A DNA stretch of 64,000 bases from an uncultured Ruminococcus sp. (GCA_902774325.1 CACYIC010000002.1:62001-126000); one strand, 5' to 3'. Positions 26,501 through 35,568 are shown, counted from the first letter of the stretch. Translations and numbers: made by a program. Notes: generated by a model from the letters alone, not told the origin.

Positions 26501-26537
26501 GCAAAGAAAAAGGAGCCGACAGAAAGTCAGCTCCTTA
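26501..26537 (-). terminator. Terminator of the sugar ABC transporter operon
   Basis: AAGGAGCTGAC pairs with GTCGGCTCCTT on the minus strand and is followed by T's. Confidence 0.8.
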
Positions 26538-26553
26538 GTAAAGTTTAACAGGT

Positions 26554-27417
26554 TTATCCCTTTACCGCGCCGGCGGCAACACCCTTGATGATGTACTTCT
26601 GGCAGATGAGGTAGAATACGATAACGGGGATGATGGACATGAGGATCAAAGCCATCGTCGCGCCGAGGTCTACCGTGCCGTAGCTGCCCTTGAGGTACTG
26701 GATGTGGATGGGGATGGTGCGGTACTTGTTGATGTCAAGTACGAGCGAGGGGAGAAGGTAGTCGTTCCAGATCCACATGATCTCAAGAATGCCGACTGAG
26801 ATCATGGTGGGCTTGAGCATGGGGAGAACTACCATGAAGTAGGTTCTGAGCGGGCCGCAGCCGTCGATAGAGGCGGCTTCCTCGATCTCAACGGGGATCG
26901 ATTTGACAAAGCCCACGAACATAAATATCGCGAGTCCCGCTCCGAAGCCCAGATAGACGATTGGTATCGTCCACGGGGTATTGAGCTTGAGGGTGTCGGC
27001 GGTTTTTGAGAGGGTGAACATTACCATCTGGAAGGGAACCACCATCGAGAATACGCAGAGATAATAGAAGATCTTGCATACGAAGGAGTTCACTCTGGCG
27101 ATGTACCACGCCGCCATCGAGGTGAACAGAAGGATAAGGAAGGTGGAGAGGATGGTGATGATCACGCTGTAAAGCACGCTCTTGAGGAAGGGATAGTTTC
27201 CGAAGGTCATGCCCGTTTTGAAATTGTCAAAGCCGGCCCACATATCGCCTGTCGGCAGAGCGAAGGTGTCGGTCTTGACATAGGTGTTTTTCTTAAAGGA
27301 GTTTATGAGCACCGAAACGACGGGAAGCACGTAGATCACGCAAATTACCGCCAGCACCACCGAAAGGGTGGTTTTTCTTCTGCGCTCCGCAGCCAGAGAT
27401 TTTGCTCTTTTAGTCAT
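26554..27417 (-). CDS. Carbohydrate ABC transporter permease (MalG/MsmG-like)
   Basis: 287 residues, six membrane helices. The EAA loop reads EEAASIDGCGPLRTYFMVVLPMLKPT, the cytoplasmic contact site for the ATPase. It pairs with the upstream permease, which it overlaps by TAATG. The operon has no ATPase, so a shared MsmX/UgpC-type ATPase elsewhere must power it. Confidence 0.92.
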   Translation of the reverse strand: MTKRAKSLAAERRRKTTLSVVLAVICVIYVLPVVSVLINSFKKNTYVKTDTFALPTGDMWAGFDNFKTGMTFGNYPFLKSVLYSVIITILSTFLILLFTSMAAWYIARVNSFVCKIFYYLCVFSMVVPFQMVMFTLSKTADTLKLNTPWTIPIVYLGFGAGLAIFMFVGFVKSIPVEIEEAASIDGCGPLRTYFMVVLPMLKPTMISVGILEIMWIWNDYLLPSLVLDINKYRTIPIHIQYLKGSYGTVDLGATMALILMSIIPVIVFYLICQKYIIKGVAAGAVKG

Positions 27418-28304
27418 TACTGCTGTACCTCCCTCTTGCGTGTGATGCCAAGCTGTACCAGACCGATCGCGGCTACGAGGATGAAGAACAGAACAGCCTT
27501 AGCCTGAGCGGTGCCGTGAGCGGAGATGGAGGAGCCTGAGAAGGTGTTGTAGATGTTGAGCGCGAGCATTTCCGTTGTCTTGATGGAGGAACCGTCGGGC
27601 TGGATCTCAAAGGGCAGACCGCCTGTGAGCGCGAGGTTCTGGTCAAACAGCTTGAAGCCGTTTGTAAGACTCAGGAAGGTGCATATCGTTATCGACGGCA
27701 TTACGTTTGGTATCACGACCCTGAAAAGCGTCTGGGTCTTTGTCGCGCCGTCGATCTTAGCCGCCTCAAGCATATCCTCCGGGACAGCCTGCAGGCCTGC
27801 TATGTAAATGATCATCATGTAACCTATCTGCTGCCAGCACATGAGGATGATCAGTCCCCAGAAGCCGTATTTGCTCTCGAGCAGGATCGAGGTGTCGAAC
27901 ATCGAAAGCACGCCGTCGAAGATCATCGACCAGATATAGCCGAGAACGATACCGCCGATGAGGTTAGGCATGAAGAATACCGTGCGGAAAAGGTTGCTGC
28001 CCTTGATGCCCTGCGTGAGCAGATAGGCGACCGTGAAGGCGAGCACGTTGATGAGCACAAGGCTGACGACCGCGAAGAGCGCGGTGTACCAGAACGAGTG
28101 CATGAAGCTGGCGTCCTTGATAGCCTTGACGTAGTTGTCAAAGCCGACGAAGGTAGCCTTTGTGACGATCTTGAATTTGCAGAAGGAGAGGAAGATTCCC
28201 TGGAAGAAGGGCCATACGAAGCCGATGATAAATGCTATGGCCATAGGTCCCAAAAACAGCCAGCCCCATCTGCGGAGGGGGTTTTTAAAAATACCTTTTT
28301 TCAA
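27417..28304 (-). CDS. Carbohydrate ABC transporter permease (MalF/MsmF-like)
   Basis: 295 residues, six membrane helices, beginning with TTG behind GGGAGG. The EAA loop reads LEAAKIDGATKTQTLFRVVIPNVMPS. It forms the inner-membrane channel with the next gene and receives oligosaccharide from the lipoprotein encoded upstream. Malto-oligosaccharide is a plausible cargo given malQ, glgP and the amylase, but plant oligosaccharides cannot be excluded. Confidence 0.92.
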   Translation of the reverse strand: MKKGIFKNPLRRWGWLFLGPMAIAFIIGFVWPFFQGIFLSFCKFKIVTKATFVGFDNYVKAIKDASFMHSFWYTALFAVVSLVLINVLAFTVAYLLTQGIKGSNLFRTVFFMPNLIGGIVLGYIWSMIFDGVLSMFDTSILLESKYGFWGLIILMCWQQIGYMMIIYIAGLQAVPEDMLEAAKIDGATKTQTLFRVVIPNVMPSITICTFLSLTNGFKLFDQNLALTGGLPFEIQPDGSSIKTTEMLALNIYNTFSGSSISAHGTAQAKAVLFFILVAAIGLVQLGITRKREVQQ

Positions 28305-28340
28305 TTTGTCGTCCTCCCGATTAAGGATGAAAAGAGAAAC

Positions 28341-28368
28341 AGAGGCGGGCAGAATGCTACCCGCCTCT
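28341..28368 (-). terminator. Hairpin between binding-protein and permease genes
   Basis: AGAGGCGGG pairs with CCCGCCTCT, followed on the minus strand by a modest T-rich tail. This kind of intercistronic hairpin often lets the binding protein be made in excess over the permeases. Confidence 0.6.
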
Positions 28369-28404
28369 CGAGCTGTTCAGGTTTTATTCGATTTTACTTG
28401 GAAA

Positions 28405-29754
28405 TTATTCCTGAGTAGCGGCGTACTGAGTAGCCCAACCGTCTACGAAAGCGGTCTTAACAGCGTCCCAGTTAGCGTCGGACTGATCCTGGCAGTAGGA
28501 GTTCAGAGCGGATACGAGAGCCTTTCTGTACTCGTCTACGTTAGGCTGATAGTTAGTAGCCCAATCCATTACATAGCAGCCCTTCTCGGTGTACTCGGCG
28601 GAGTTCTTGAGGAAGCCGTTGGAGGACTCTACAGCGCTCTTGTAAGGCATGATGCCGAGCTGCTCAACCATCTTGGCGGAAGCGTCGGGATCGGTTACGA
28701 GCCATACCATGAAGTCGATGGTAGCCTGCTGATCCTCAGCGGAAACGTCGGCGTTAACTGCCCAGCAGTTTTCTGTACCGCAGTTGAGACCGGCCTTGTC
28801 TTCGCCGTCAACACCGCAGTAGTAGGGGATCATTACAGCGTTGGGAACCTTCTCGGAGATTGCAGCATAGTCCCATGAGCCGGTGAAGAAGAAGGTGCTC
28901 TTGCCTTCGATGAACTGATTCATGGGATCATGTCCGCCGGTAGCAAGCTCTTTGGCGTCTGTTACGCTGTTGTTGATAGCCAGATCAAAGAGGTTCTTGT
29001 AGTTCTCCATGTACTTACCGGTGATGGTAGCGGGGCACTCTGTCCAGGTCTTGCCTGCTTCCTTCTCCTCGTAGAAGTACTCGAGGTTAGCAACGTGACC
29101 TGTTACACGCCATGAGGAGCTGTCGTCCATATCGGTAGCGGAGAAAGCGTCGAAGCCGAGGGTGTCGGCGTTCTTGTGGATGTCTTCGGCAACGGCCTTC
29201 AGGGAAGCAAAGTCCTTGATCTCGTCCATCTTGTGGCCTGCCTTCTCAACGTTGTCGGGATTAACAACGATGCCGTAGCACTCATAGCAGTAGCCGATGG
29301 AAACGAGCTTGCCGTTTTCGTCCTTGAGGTTGTAAGCGTCTGTGTTGAGTTCTTTTGCGATAGCGGTGTCGGTAAGGTCAAGAGCGCTCTCGCCCCAGTC
29401 CTTAACGCCCTGCTGGTTGCCGATCACGAACAGAGTCGGCGGAGTGGACTTAGCCATTTCGGAGGTGAGCTGATCGCTGTAGGTACCGGAAGCGGCGGTA
29501 ACGACCTTAACCTCTACGCCCTTGGCAGCCTTGTAATCCTTAGCGAGCTGCTGGAGGGTATCGTCGAGCTCGGGCTTGAAGTTGAGCCAGTAAACGGAGC
29601 CCTTGGAGCCGTCAACAGCGGAGGTATCCGTTTTTGAAGCGTCGTCAGTCTTTGATGTGTCGGTGGAGTTGCCGCCGCAGCCTACAAGAGCTGCGCCTGC
29701 CATCATGGCAGCGAGAGTAACGGCGGTTACTCTCTTGAGAGTTTCCTTTTTCAC
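28405..29754 (-). CDS. Sugar-binding lipoprotein of an ABC transporter
   Basis: 449 residues from GTG 29754 behind AAAGGTGA; the ATG at 29787 would spoil the signal peptide. The lipobox AALVGC places the lipidated cysteine near residue 26, followed by a Thr/Ser/Asp-rich linker. The body has SBP_bac_1 features: VKVVTAASGTYSDQLTSEMA, FFFTGSWDYAAI and the Trp-rich C-terminal part. It captures oligosaccharide outside the cell for the two permeases downstream. The operon is binding protein, permease, permease. Confidence 0.92.
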   Translation of the reverse strand: MKKETLKRVTAVTLAAMMAGAALVGCGGNSTDTSKTDDASKTDTSAVDGSKGSVYWLNFKPELDDTLQQLAKDYKAAKGVEVKVVTAASGTYSDQLTSEMAKSTPPTLFVIGNQQGVKDWGESALDLTDTAIAKELNTDAYNLKDENGKLVSIGYCYECYGIVVNPDNVEKAGHKMDEIKDFASLKAVAEDIHKNADTLGFDAFSATDMDDSSSWRVTGHVANLEYFYEEKEAGKTWTECPATITGKYMENYKNLFDLAINNSVTDAKELATGGHDPMNQFIEGKSTFFFTGSWDYAAISEKVPNAVMIPYYCGVDGEDKAGLNCGTENCWAVNADVSAEDQQATIDFMVWLVTDPDASAKMVEQLGIMPYKSAVESSNGFLKNSAEYTEKGCYVMDWATNYQPNVDEYRKALVSALNSYCQDQSDANWDAVKTAFVDGWATQYAATQE

Positions 29755-29868
29755 GTTAATCACCTTTTCTAAAAAATATTTGTCCAATTACGCGGACGGG
29801 CGCGCCGCGCCGTTTCCGCATCAGCGGGACATTTCGCTCGGGGAATGGATTCTTCCCTCTTACGTTAT

Positions 29869-29897
29869 AATATATCACAAAATTATCGCAATTGCAA
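29869..29897 (-). promoter_or_regulatory. Probable promoter of the ABC transporter operon
   Basis: Minus strand TTGCAA (29892-29897), 17 bp, TATATT (29869-29874). The alternative TTGCGA/TATAAC set is one turn shifted. The palindrome GCAATTGC (29888-29895) overlaps the -35 and could be an operator. The rest of 29755-30064 shows no gene. Confidence 0.5.
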
Positions 29898-29992
29898 GTG
29901 AAAAATTAGCGTTTTTTGGTTGCAGATTTGACATAATTTGTTTATGTTTTTTCGACCTTTTTCGCTTGAAATTTTAAATATTCCAATTGTTA

Positions 29993-30021
29993 TTGAAGCG
30001 CGGCGGTTTTTATGGTAAAAT
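29993..30021 (+). promoter_or_regulatory. Promoter of the membrane protein at 30065
   Basis: TTGAAG (29993-29998), 17 bp, extended TGGTAAAAT (-10 at 30016-30021). Confidence 0.6.
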
Positions 30022-30064
30022 ATAGGCGTATCTTATTAGTATCTTATTATAAGGACGGTAACGC

Positions 30065-30880
30065 ATGGAACGTCGTGGAACTCGTTTCGGAAAAATCATA
30101 GCCGCAGGGCTTTTGTTCTCGCTTAGCTTCGCGCTCTTGACCGGCGCGGCGGCGCTTGCCGGCAGACTCTCGGGCTACAATAATATTTTTGTCCGCGCGC
30201 TGGGGATAATTTTTGCCGCTCCGCTGTACGCGGGGTTTGTCGGAGTCGTGAAGCAAAGCCCGGAGGACGACGGCTCGCTCTCGGTCGTCAGGCTGTTTTT
30301 CGCCTCGGTGGCGAAAAAGTGGAAGCTGTTCTCGCTTCTGGGCATCGCCGCTTATCTGGTCACAGCCTGCAGCTTCTTCGCTGTTTTCTATTACAGCGTG
30401 CTCGTTGGAGACAACCCTCTGTTCATCATCGCGCTCGCGGCTTACTCGCTTTTCGCCCAGCTTCTGCTCATGGCGCTGATGCTCACGCCTCTCTTCGCCA
30501 TGGACGAGAACAGGTTCCGCGACGTGATCGCGAGATCCTTTCGCGCGGTGTTCTCAAATTTCCCGCGCGTCCTTCTCGCGGCGCTTTCTGCCGAGCTTCT
30601 CTGCGCGGCGGCAGCGGCGGGCTTCTGGTTTTCCGGAGGAGTTCTGCGGCGGCTGATCGCGGCGGCGGCATTTTTGATCCTTCCGACAGCCGTGACTCTG
30701 ATCGACGTGCTGTTCCTCTCGCCGTTGGTCTGGGAAAAGCCCGAGCGGGAGCCTGCTCCCCCAGAGGAAGATGGCGGCGAAAGGCTCGCGGAGCTCGCCG
30801 CGGAAAGCGACAGCGACTACATTTTCATCAACGGAAGGACGGTCAAAAACCCCAACAAGGGCAAGGGCGCCGGGGAATGA
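30065..30880 (+). CDS. Polytopic membrane protein of unknown function
   Basis: 271 residues behind AAGGACGG. About six membrane helices lie in residues 10-225, starting IIAAGLLFSLSFALLTGAAAL. An acidic, proline-rich cytoplasmic tail (about 228-271) contains REPAPPEEDGG and ends GRTVKNPNKGKG. The layout loosely recalls DUF624/DUF975-type membrane proteins, but I see no decisive motif. It has its own extended -10 promoter and is followed by lexA with a separate promoter. Confidence 0.65.
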   Translation: MERRGTRFGKIIAAGLLFSLSFALLTGAAALAGRLSGYNNIFVRALGIIFAAPLYAGFVGVVKQSPEDDGSLSVVRLFFASVAKKWKLFSLLGIAAYLVTACSFFAVFYYSVLVGDNPLFIIALAAYSLFAQLLLMALMLTPLFAMDENRFRDVIARSFRAVFSNFPRVLLAALSAELLCAAAAAGFWFSGGVLRRLIAAAAFLILPTAVTLIDVLFLSPLVWEKPEREPAPPEEDGGERLAELAAESDSDYIFINGRTVKNPNKGKGAGE

Positions 30881-30944
30881 GGCATAATGTCATCGCGGCG
30901 CGCTCGTCCTGCCGCGCAACATGAAAAAAATCCGCGAAATCCAA

Positions 30945-30983
30945 AAACATTTGTTTGATTTTTTCGATTAGCTGTGGTATAAT
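30945..30983 (+). promoter_or_regulatory. lexA promoter with a LexA-box-like operator
   Basis: TTGATT (30955-30960), 17 bp, extended TGGTATAAT (-10 at 30978-30983). The palindrome AAAC-ATTT-GTTT (30945-30956) touches the -35. It resembles the Gram-positive SOS box GAAC-N4-GTTC with both outer positions changed. Confidence 0.65.
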
Positions 30984-31032
30984 GATCATGAAAATATATT
31001 CATAGAAAAAACAGGCGGAAAGGCGTGGGCTT

Positions 31033-31605
31033 ATGAGAAAAGAATTGAGCAAGAGCCAGCAGAAAATACTGGAATATCTAAAGGAGTGCTCCCGTTACGG
31101 CAGAGTGCCTTCGGTGCGTGAGATCTGCGACAATACTGGACTGAGCTCGACCTCTACCGTGCACCATCACCTCAAGTCGCTCGAGGAAAAGGGTCTGATA
31201 GAGCGCGAGCACGGCGTGAACCGCTGCATCCGCATCACGGGCGAGGAAAAGAGCTTCAGCGTGCCGGTGCTCGGCAGGGTCGCCGCCGGCATTCCGATCA
31301 CCGCCATCCAGGAAGTCGAAGCCTACGTTCCCGTGCCCGAATCGCTCAGGCGGGGAAGGGAGCTTTTCGCGCTTAGGGTCCAGGGCGAGAGCATGATAAA
31401 CGCGGGCATCCTCGACGGCGACATTGTTGTGGTCAACCGCGTGCCTGTCGCGGAGAACGGCGAGATCGTGGTCGCGCTGGTAGACGATTCCGCTACGGTA
31501 AAGCGCTTTTATAAGGAAAACGGTCATTTTCGACTCCAGCCCGAAAACGACGCCTTTGAGCCGATAATCGTTGACGAGGTCGTGCTGCTCGGCAAGGTCT
31601 TATGA
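31033..31605 (+). CDS. lexA: LexA repressor, SOS regulator
   Basis: 190 residues. The N-terminal winged helix (about 1-65) contains SVREICDNTGLSSTSTVHHHL. The cleavage site is Ala85-Gly86 in GRVAAGIP. The catalytic dyad is Ser120 in QGESM and Lys157 in SATVKRF. It binds SOS boxes and cleaves itself when stimulated by RecA on single-stranded DNA. It probably represses its own promoter. The last four bases overlap the next gene (ATGA), which is a secreted dockerin protein. Confidence 0.94.
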   Translation: MRKELSKSQQKILEYLKECSRYGRVPSVREICDNTGLSSTSTVHHHLKSLEEKGLIEREHGVNRCIRITGEEKSFSVPVLGRVAAGIPITAIQEVEAYVPVPESLRRGRELFALRVQGESMINAGILDGDIVVVNRVPVAENGEIVVALVDDSATVKRFYKENGHFRLQPENDAFEPIIVDEVVLLGKVL

Positions 31606-32927
31606 AACGTGTGATTTCCGCTTTATTGATCCTTGTTATTCTCGCGGCTGCCACCGTTCTGCCCGCCTCGGCGGCGGATAAGGTGACGCTCACCTACGAC
31701 CTCATGTATGACGGTCTGAAGAGCGCGGTCGCCGTTGACAGAGGAGAGTGCCCGCCCGAAGCTCCCGGTTTTGAGCGCGAGGGCTATACTCTTTACAATT
31801 ATTACGCCGATCCGGGCTTTAAGCAGTATTTTGATTTTACTGAGCCGCTCGAAGCCGACACGACGGTTTATGTCCGCTGGGTCACAGAGGATGAGCTCGC
31901 CTATATCAGCCTCTATCTGTCGCCGGATGACGAATATCCGGTCATATCGGCAGCGGCGGTCAAGGACGAGGTGTTCGGTCAGCCGTCCGAGCCCGCCAGG
32001 GAAGGCAAGGTGTTTGCGGGCTGGTATCTCAACAAGGGTCTGAACGTGCCCTACGATCCGACGTCGACCATATACCGCGATATGGATCTCTACGCCTGCT
32101 TCGCGGATTCGGAGGACGAGGTCGCCTACTACAATATTTTCACCTCGCCCGACGCGGAGGAGCCTGTCTGCGGCGGCTGCGTAAAAATGGGCGGAAGTAT
32201 GTTCTTGCCGAGCGATCCCGAGATGAGCGACGACGAGATCCTTCTGGACTGGTATTATAACCGCGAGCTGACCGAGAAGGCTGATTTTGCCGAGCCGGTC
32301 ACAAGAAAATACTTTTCACTTTTCCCGAAGATCAGGAACGAGGATGAGCTGTTCACTGTATTTATTTATTTCAGCCCGGATTCCGAATTCGCGGTAGGCG
32401 GAGGATATGTTGAAAAGGGTCAGCCGATCCCCGAGCCCGATGATATGTACAGGGAAGGCTTCACCTTTAAGGGCTGGTACACCGACCGCGCGCTCACCCA
32501 AAAAGCGGATTTCAGCTCGCCGCGCTATACGGACGTCGAGCTGTTCCCGCGCTTTGATGAGATCTGCAACCACAGCTTTACCGAGGTCGCGGAGGTTCCC
32601 GCCACAGCGACGACGGACGGCTGTTCGGCTCATTATTACTGCGAGAACTGCGGAAAAATTTTCGAGCCGACGCTCACCGCGATAATTGAGATAGAGGACC
32701 CGGAAGCTATCGTGATCCCCGCGACAGGTCCCTACCTTATGGGCGACGCGAACGGCGACGGAAGGGTGAACATCATCGATGCGACTGCTGTCCAGCGCTA
32801 CATCGCGGGGCTTGATCCCGGTCCGTTCTGCCGCGCTGCTGCAAACGTCATAGCTGTCGACGGCATAAACGTCAATGACGTCACGAGGATCCAGCAGTAT
32901 ATAGCGAAGCTGTTCGATACTTTTTAG
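31602..32927 (+). CDS. Secreted InlB-repeat protein with C-terminal dockerin
   Basis: 441 residues. The signal peptide is residues 1-25 (ISALLILVILAAATVLPASAA). Up to four Listeria-Bacteroides-type beta repeats lie in about 28-325; the clearest have FAGWYLNKGLNVPYD and FKGWYTDRALTQKADF. A cysteine-containing segment (about 326-375, YYCENCGKIFEP) resembles the repeats of the 944-residue protein. A dockerin-like domain spans about 379-441: GDANGDGRVNIIDATAVQ is canonical, while the second half (VIAVDGINVNDVTRIQ) lacks the first calcium ligands. Function is probably adhesion or complex assembly. Confidence 0.82.
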   Translation: MKRVISALLILVILAAATVLPASAADKVTLTYDLMYDGLKSAVAVDRGECPPEAPGFEREGYTLYNYYADPGFKQYFDFTEPLEADTTVYVRWVTEDELAYISLYLSPDDEYPVISAAAVKDEVFGQPSEPAREGKVFAGWYLNKGLNVPYDPTSTIYRDMDLYACFADSEDEVAYYNIFTSPDAEEPVCGGCVKMGGSMFLPSDPEMSDDEILLDWYYNRELTEKADFAEPVTRKYFSLFPKIRNEDELFTVFIYFSPDSEFAVGGGYVEKGQPIPEPDDMYREGFTFKGWYTDRALTQKADFSSPRYTDVELFPRFDEICNHSFTEVAEVPATATTDGCSAHYYCENCGKIFEPTLTAIIEIEDPEAIVIPATGPYLMGDANGDGRVNIIDATAVQRYIAGLDPGPFCRAAANVIAVDGINVNDVTRIQQYIAKLFDTF

Positions 32928-32964
32928 GCAAAACTTTCAAGGCGAATTCTTTAGGTGATGATTT

Positions 32965-33543
32965 ATGCGGAATATCTGTGTATTTGGCTCGTCGAGTGAA
33001 AAAATCGACAGGCGATATCTTGACAGCGCGGAAAGCCTCGGCGGGGCGATCGCCCGCAGAGGCATGGGCGTTGTATTCGGAGGAGGAAAATACGGAGTTA
33101 TGGGCGCGGTAGCGCGCGGAGCCGCTTCGGAGCGCGGCGCGCTGATCGGCGTTTCCCCGAGCTTTTTCATAGAATTAGACGTGCTTGTGGATAAGGCGGA
33201 GATCGAAAACTACGAGGAGATCTTTACCGAAACGATGCGCGAGCGCAAGGGAGTTATGGAGGATCGCGCCGACGCCTTTGTGATCTGCGCCGGCGGTATC
33301 GGCACCTTCGAGGAGTTCTTTGAGGTGCTTACTCTCAAGCAGCTCGGACAGCACAACAAGCCGATCATTATTTACAATGTCGCGGGCTACTACGATCCGA
33401 TGATAGATCTGATGAACAGCGGTATCTCGGAGCGTTTTCTCAGCGACGACGTCCACATGCTCTATACCGTCGCCGAAACCGAGGAGGAGGTTTTCGATCA
33501 GCTCGAAAACTATACCCCGTATCAATATAATAAGTATGATTGA
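32965..33543 (+). CDS. LOG-family protein (nucleotide phosphoribohydrolase-like)
   Basis: 192 residues behind AGGTGATGA. VFGGGKYGVMGAVARGA and CAGGIGTFEEFFE correspond to the Rossmann-type GGGxxGxMG and PGGxGTxxE motifs, with Ala in place of the usual Pro. Family members remove the ribose phosphate from N6-modified AMP (cytokinin-like) or related nucleotides. The bacterial physiological substrate is unclear. It ends just before a tiny gene. Confidence 0.85.
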   Translation: MRNICVFGSSSEKIDRRYLDSAESLGGAIARRGMGVVFGGGKYGVMGAVARGAASERGALIGVSPSFFIELDVLVDKAEIENYEEIFTETMRERKGVMEDRADAFVICAGGIGTFEEFFEVLTLKQLGQHNKPIIIYNVAGYYDPMIDLMNSGISERFLSDDVHMLYTVAETEEEVFDQLENYTPYQYNKYD

Positions 33544-33551
33544 GGTGCGCG

Positions 33552-33725
33552 ATGGCGGATAACTGTGAGATGTGCGTCCACTATACGGTCGACGAGGAAT
33601 TGGGAGATTACTGCGGCGTCGATCTTGACGAGGACGAGATGGAAAAGTTTCTTACCCGTAGGATGGAGAGCTGTCACTATTTTCAGCTCTATGACGAGTA
33701 CAAAATAGTCAGAAAGCAGAACTGA
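33552..33725 (+). CDS. DUF6472-like small cysteine protein
   Basis: 57 residues from ATG 33552 behind GAGGTG, 8 bp after the LOG gene. Cysteines are at CEMC (5, 8), C21 and C41, and the terminus CHYFQLYDEYKIVRKQN is highly characteristic of this small Clostridia family. The four cysteines suggest a metal site. Function unknown. Spacing implies one transcript with the LOG and HAD genes. Confidence 0.8.
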   Translation: MADNCEMCVHYTVDEELGDYCGVDLDEDEMEKFLTRRMESCHYFQLYDEYKIVRKQN

Positions 33726-33740
33726 CGGAACGGTGATTAT

Positions 33741-34547
33741 ATGGATTACAAGCTGATCGCGGTGGATTTGGACGGTACCCTGCTCAACTCAAAAAAGGAA
33801 ATAAGCCCCAGAAACCGTTACGCCCTCCTCGAAGCTCAGGCTCAGGGAAAACGCGTGGTTATAGCCTCCGGAAGACATCCGATCGGAGTGCTTCCCATAG
33901 CGGGCGATCTGATGCTCGAGCGCTACGGCGGTTTCATCATGTCCTTCAACGGAGGAATAATCATCGACTGCCGCACGGGAAAAACGGTCGCGGGCAAGCT
34001 GTTTCCGAAGGAATTCCTCGGGGATATCATCAGCGTCCTCAAGGGAACTAACGTTACCGTCATGACCTTTGACAGCCAAAAAATATACGCCGACAACAAG
34101 GTCAACGATTATACCTTTATTGAACGCGAGGTGCTCAAAACCGACATGATCGTGCTGGATGATTTTGTTTCGGGGATCAAGTTCGATATACACAAGCTCC
34201 TGCTCGCCGGAGAGCCCGACGAGCTAAACCGCTGTCAGGAAATGCTGAAACGGCGTTACGACGGCTTGCTGGAGATCTATAAGAGCGCTCCGTATTATCT
34301 CGAGCTTATGCCCTTCGGGGTGTCCAAGGGCTCAATGCTCCCGGGTCTGCTCGAGAATATCGGGGTCAGCCGCGAGGAGCTTCTCGCCTTCGGAGACAGC
34401 TTCAACGACCTCACCATGATAGGCTACGCCGGCATGGGCGTCGCGATGGACAACGCCGATCCCGAGGTCAAGAGGATATCAAATTTTGTCTGCGAGAGCA
34501 ACGACGACGACGGCGTCGCGAGATTTATCGAAAAATACGTGCTTTAA
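33741..34547 (+). CDS. Cof-type HAD-IIB phosphatase
   Basis: 268 residues, the usual length. Motif I is AVDLDGTLLNSKKEIS, motif II VIASGR, and motifs III/IV are KGSMLPGLLENIG and AFGDSFNDLTMIGYAGMGVAM. The C2 cap lies in about 85-200. Relatives dephosphorylate sugar phosphates, flavin mononucleotide or pyridoxal phosphate; the substrate here is not known. Confidence 0.9.
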   Translation: MDYKLIAVDLDGTLLNSKKEISPRNRYALLEAQAQGKRVVIASGRHPIGVLPIAGDLMLERYGGFIMSFNGGIIIDCRTGKTVAGKLFPKEFLGDIISVLKGTNVTVMTFDSQKIYADNKVNDYTFIEREVLKTDMIVLDDFVSGIKFDIHKLLLAGEPDELNRCQEMLKRRYDGLLEIYKSAPYYLELMPFGVSKGSMLPGLLENIGVSREELLAFGDSFNDLTMIGYAGMGVAMDNADPEVKRISNFVCESNDDDGVARFIEKYVL

Positions 34548-34923
34548 AATGATTTGATCCGGGCGGCAGTCCTTGATCGGGCAGCCGAAGGGCTTTTCCG
34601 TCCGGCAGGGCGAAAATATTATTCAGGCAAGGCGATCGGCTTTGCCTGTTTTTTTATAGGAAGCTGCGCGGCGTCGCCCGAAGCTTTCGGCGTGTTATCA
34701 GAAAATAGTATTAAAGTTGTCTGGAGAGAACGCCTGCCGGAATTTTTTGTGAAAAAAACCGCAGCGCGCCGTCCTTGCTTTGCTTTTCGGCAAATTGCCC
34801 AAAAATGAGCCTGAAAATTTGTCAGGGCTAAAAAGTATATATTTCTAATAAAGAATTATGCTGATTTAGCTCAACTATATATTTTTTTGTATAATGCTCA
34901 TTTTATAAGGAGGAGTATCTATT
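34548..34923. other. Intergenic stretch without a supported gene
   Basis: It holds the terminator at 34624-34656 and, near the amylase, an AT-rich leader with TATAAT at 34890-34895 and a strong AAGGAGGAG ribosome-binding site (34908-34916). An 84-codon frame across it has no plausible start signal, so it is not called. Confidence 0.6.
34624..34656 (+). terminator. Rho-independent terminator after the Cof-type HAD gene
   Basis: CAGGCAAGGC pairs with GGCTTTGCCTG (one G-T) and is followed by eight T's. Confidence 0.8.
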
Positions 34924-35280
34924 ATGGCAAAATTCAAAAAGATTCTTGCTCTAGTCCTCAGCGTATGCGTGCTTTGCACCGTCGGCGTTCTTGCCGTTAC
35001 CGCCGCGCCCGTTGACGCTGACGCGGAGACCGGTGCCGCAGGCATCATCGTCCACTACTACTGCGAGAACGGAACCCCCACGATCTACTATTGGAACAGC
35101 CTGCCCACGAACAAGGAAACATCCTATCCCGGTCCCGCGATGACCTCGGAGGGCAATCACTATTTCAAGTACACCTTCAGCGATGTTACCAAGATCAATA
35201 TGCTCTTCGTTGTCAACGGCGTCCAGTCCGCCGAGCTCACCCGCAATTCGGGCGAATGGTGGTACAAGGGAAGCCGCTGA
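34924..35280 (+). CDS. Amylase N-terminal fragment: signal peptide plus CBM26-like starch-binding module
   Basis: 118 residues behind AAGGAGGAG. The signal peptide runs to about residue 27 (ILALVLSVCVLCTVGVLAVTA). The remaining module has the CBM26 pattern: VHYYCENGTPTIYYWNS, then YPGPAMTSEGNHYFKY, and closing NSGEWWYKGSR. If translated alone, it would be a secreted starch-binding peptide with no catalytic part. Confidence 0.7.
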   Translation: MAKFKKILALVLSVCVLCTVGVLAVTAAPVDADAETGAAGIIVHYYCENGTPTIYYWNSLPTNKETSYPGPAMTSEGNHYFKYTFSDVTKINMLFVVNGVQSAELTRNSGEWWYKGSR

Positions 35281-35568
35281 TACAACCACGATCCCGAGCA
35301 GATCCCCGATTGGGACAGATCGGACCTCAGAGAGGATTCCATCTACTTCCTGATTATCACCCGCTTCTATGACGGCGACAGCGGAAACAACGTTCACTGC
35401 TGGGAGGATCAGAACGCCAACAACCCCGACTCCGACCCCGCGTGGCGCGGCGACTTCAAGGGTCTGATCGAAAAGCTCGACTACATCAAGGCTCTGGGCT
35501 TCTCCGCGATCTGGGTAGCTCCCGTAGTTACCAACGGAGGCGGCTACGACTACCACGGCTATCACGCA

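Noticed and set aside
34554..34808. 84-codon frame before the amylase
   Set aside because: It contains a terminator hairpin, has no ribosome-binding site and resembles no family.
35278..35280. Genome-wide reassignment of TGA to tryptophan
   Set aside because: Many intact genes here end in TGA, and extending them gives no conserved sequence, so only this codon is in question.
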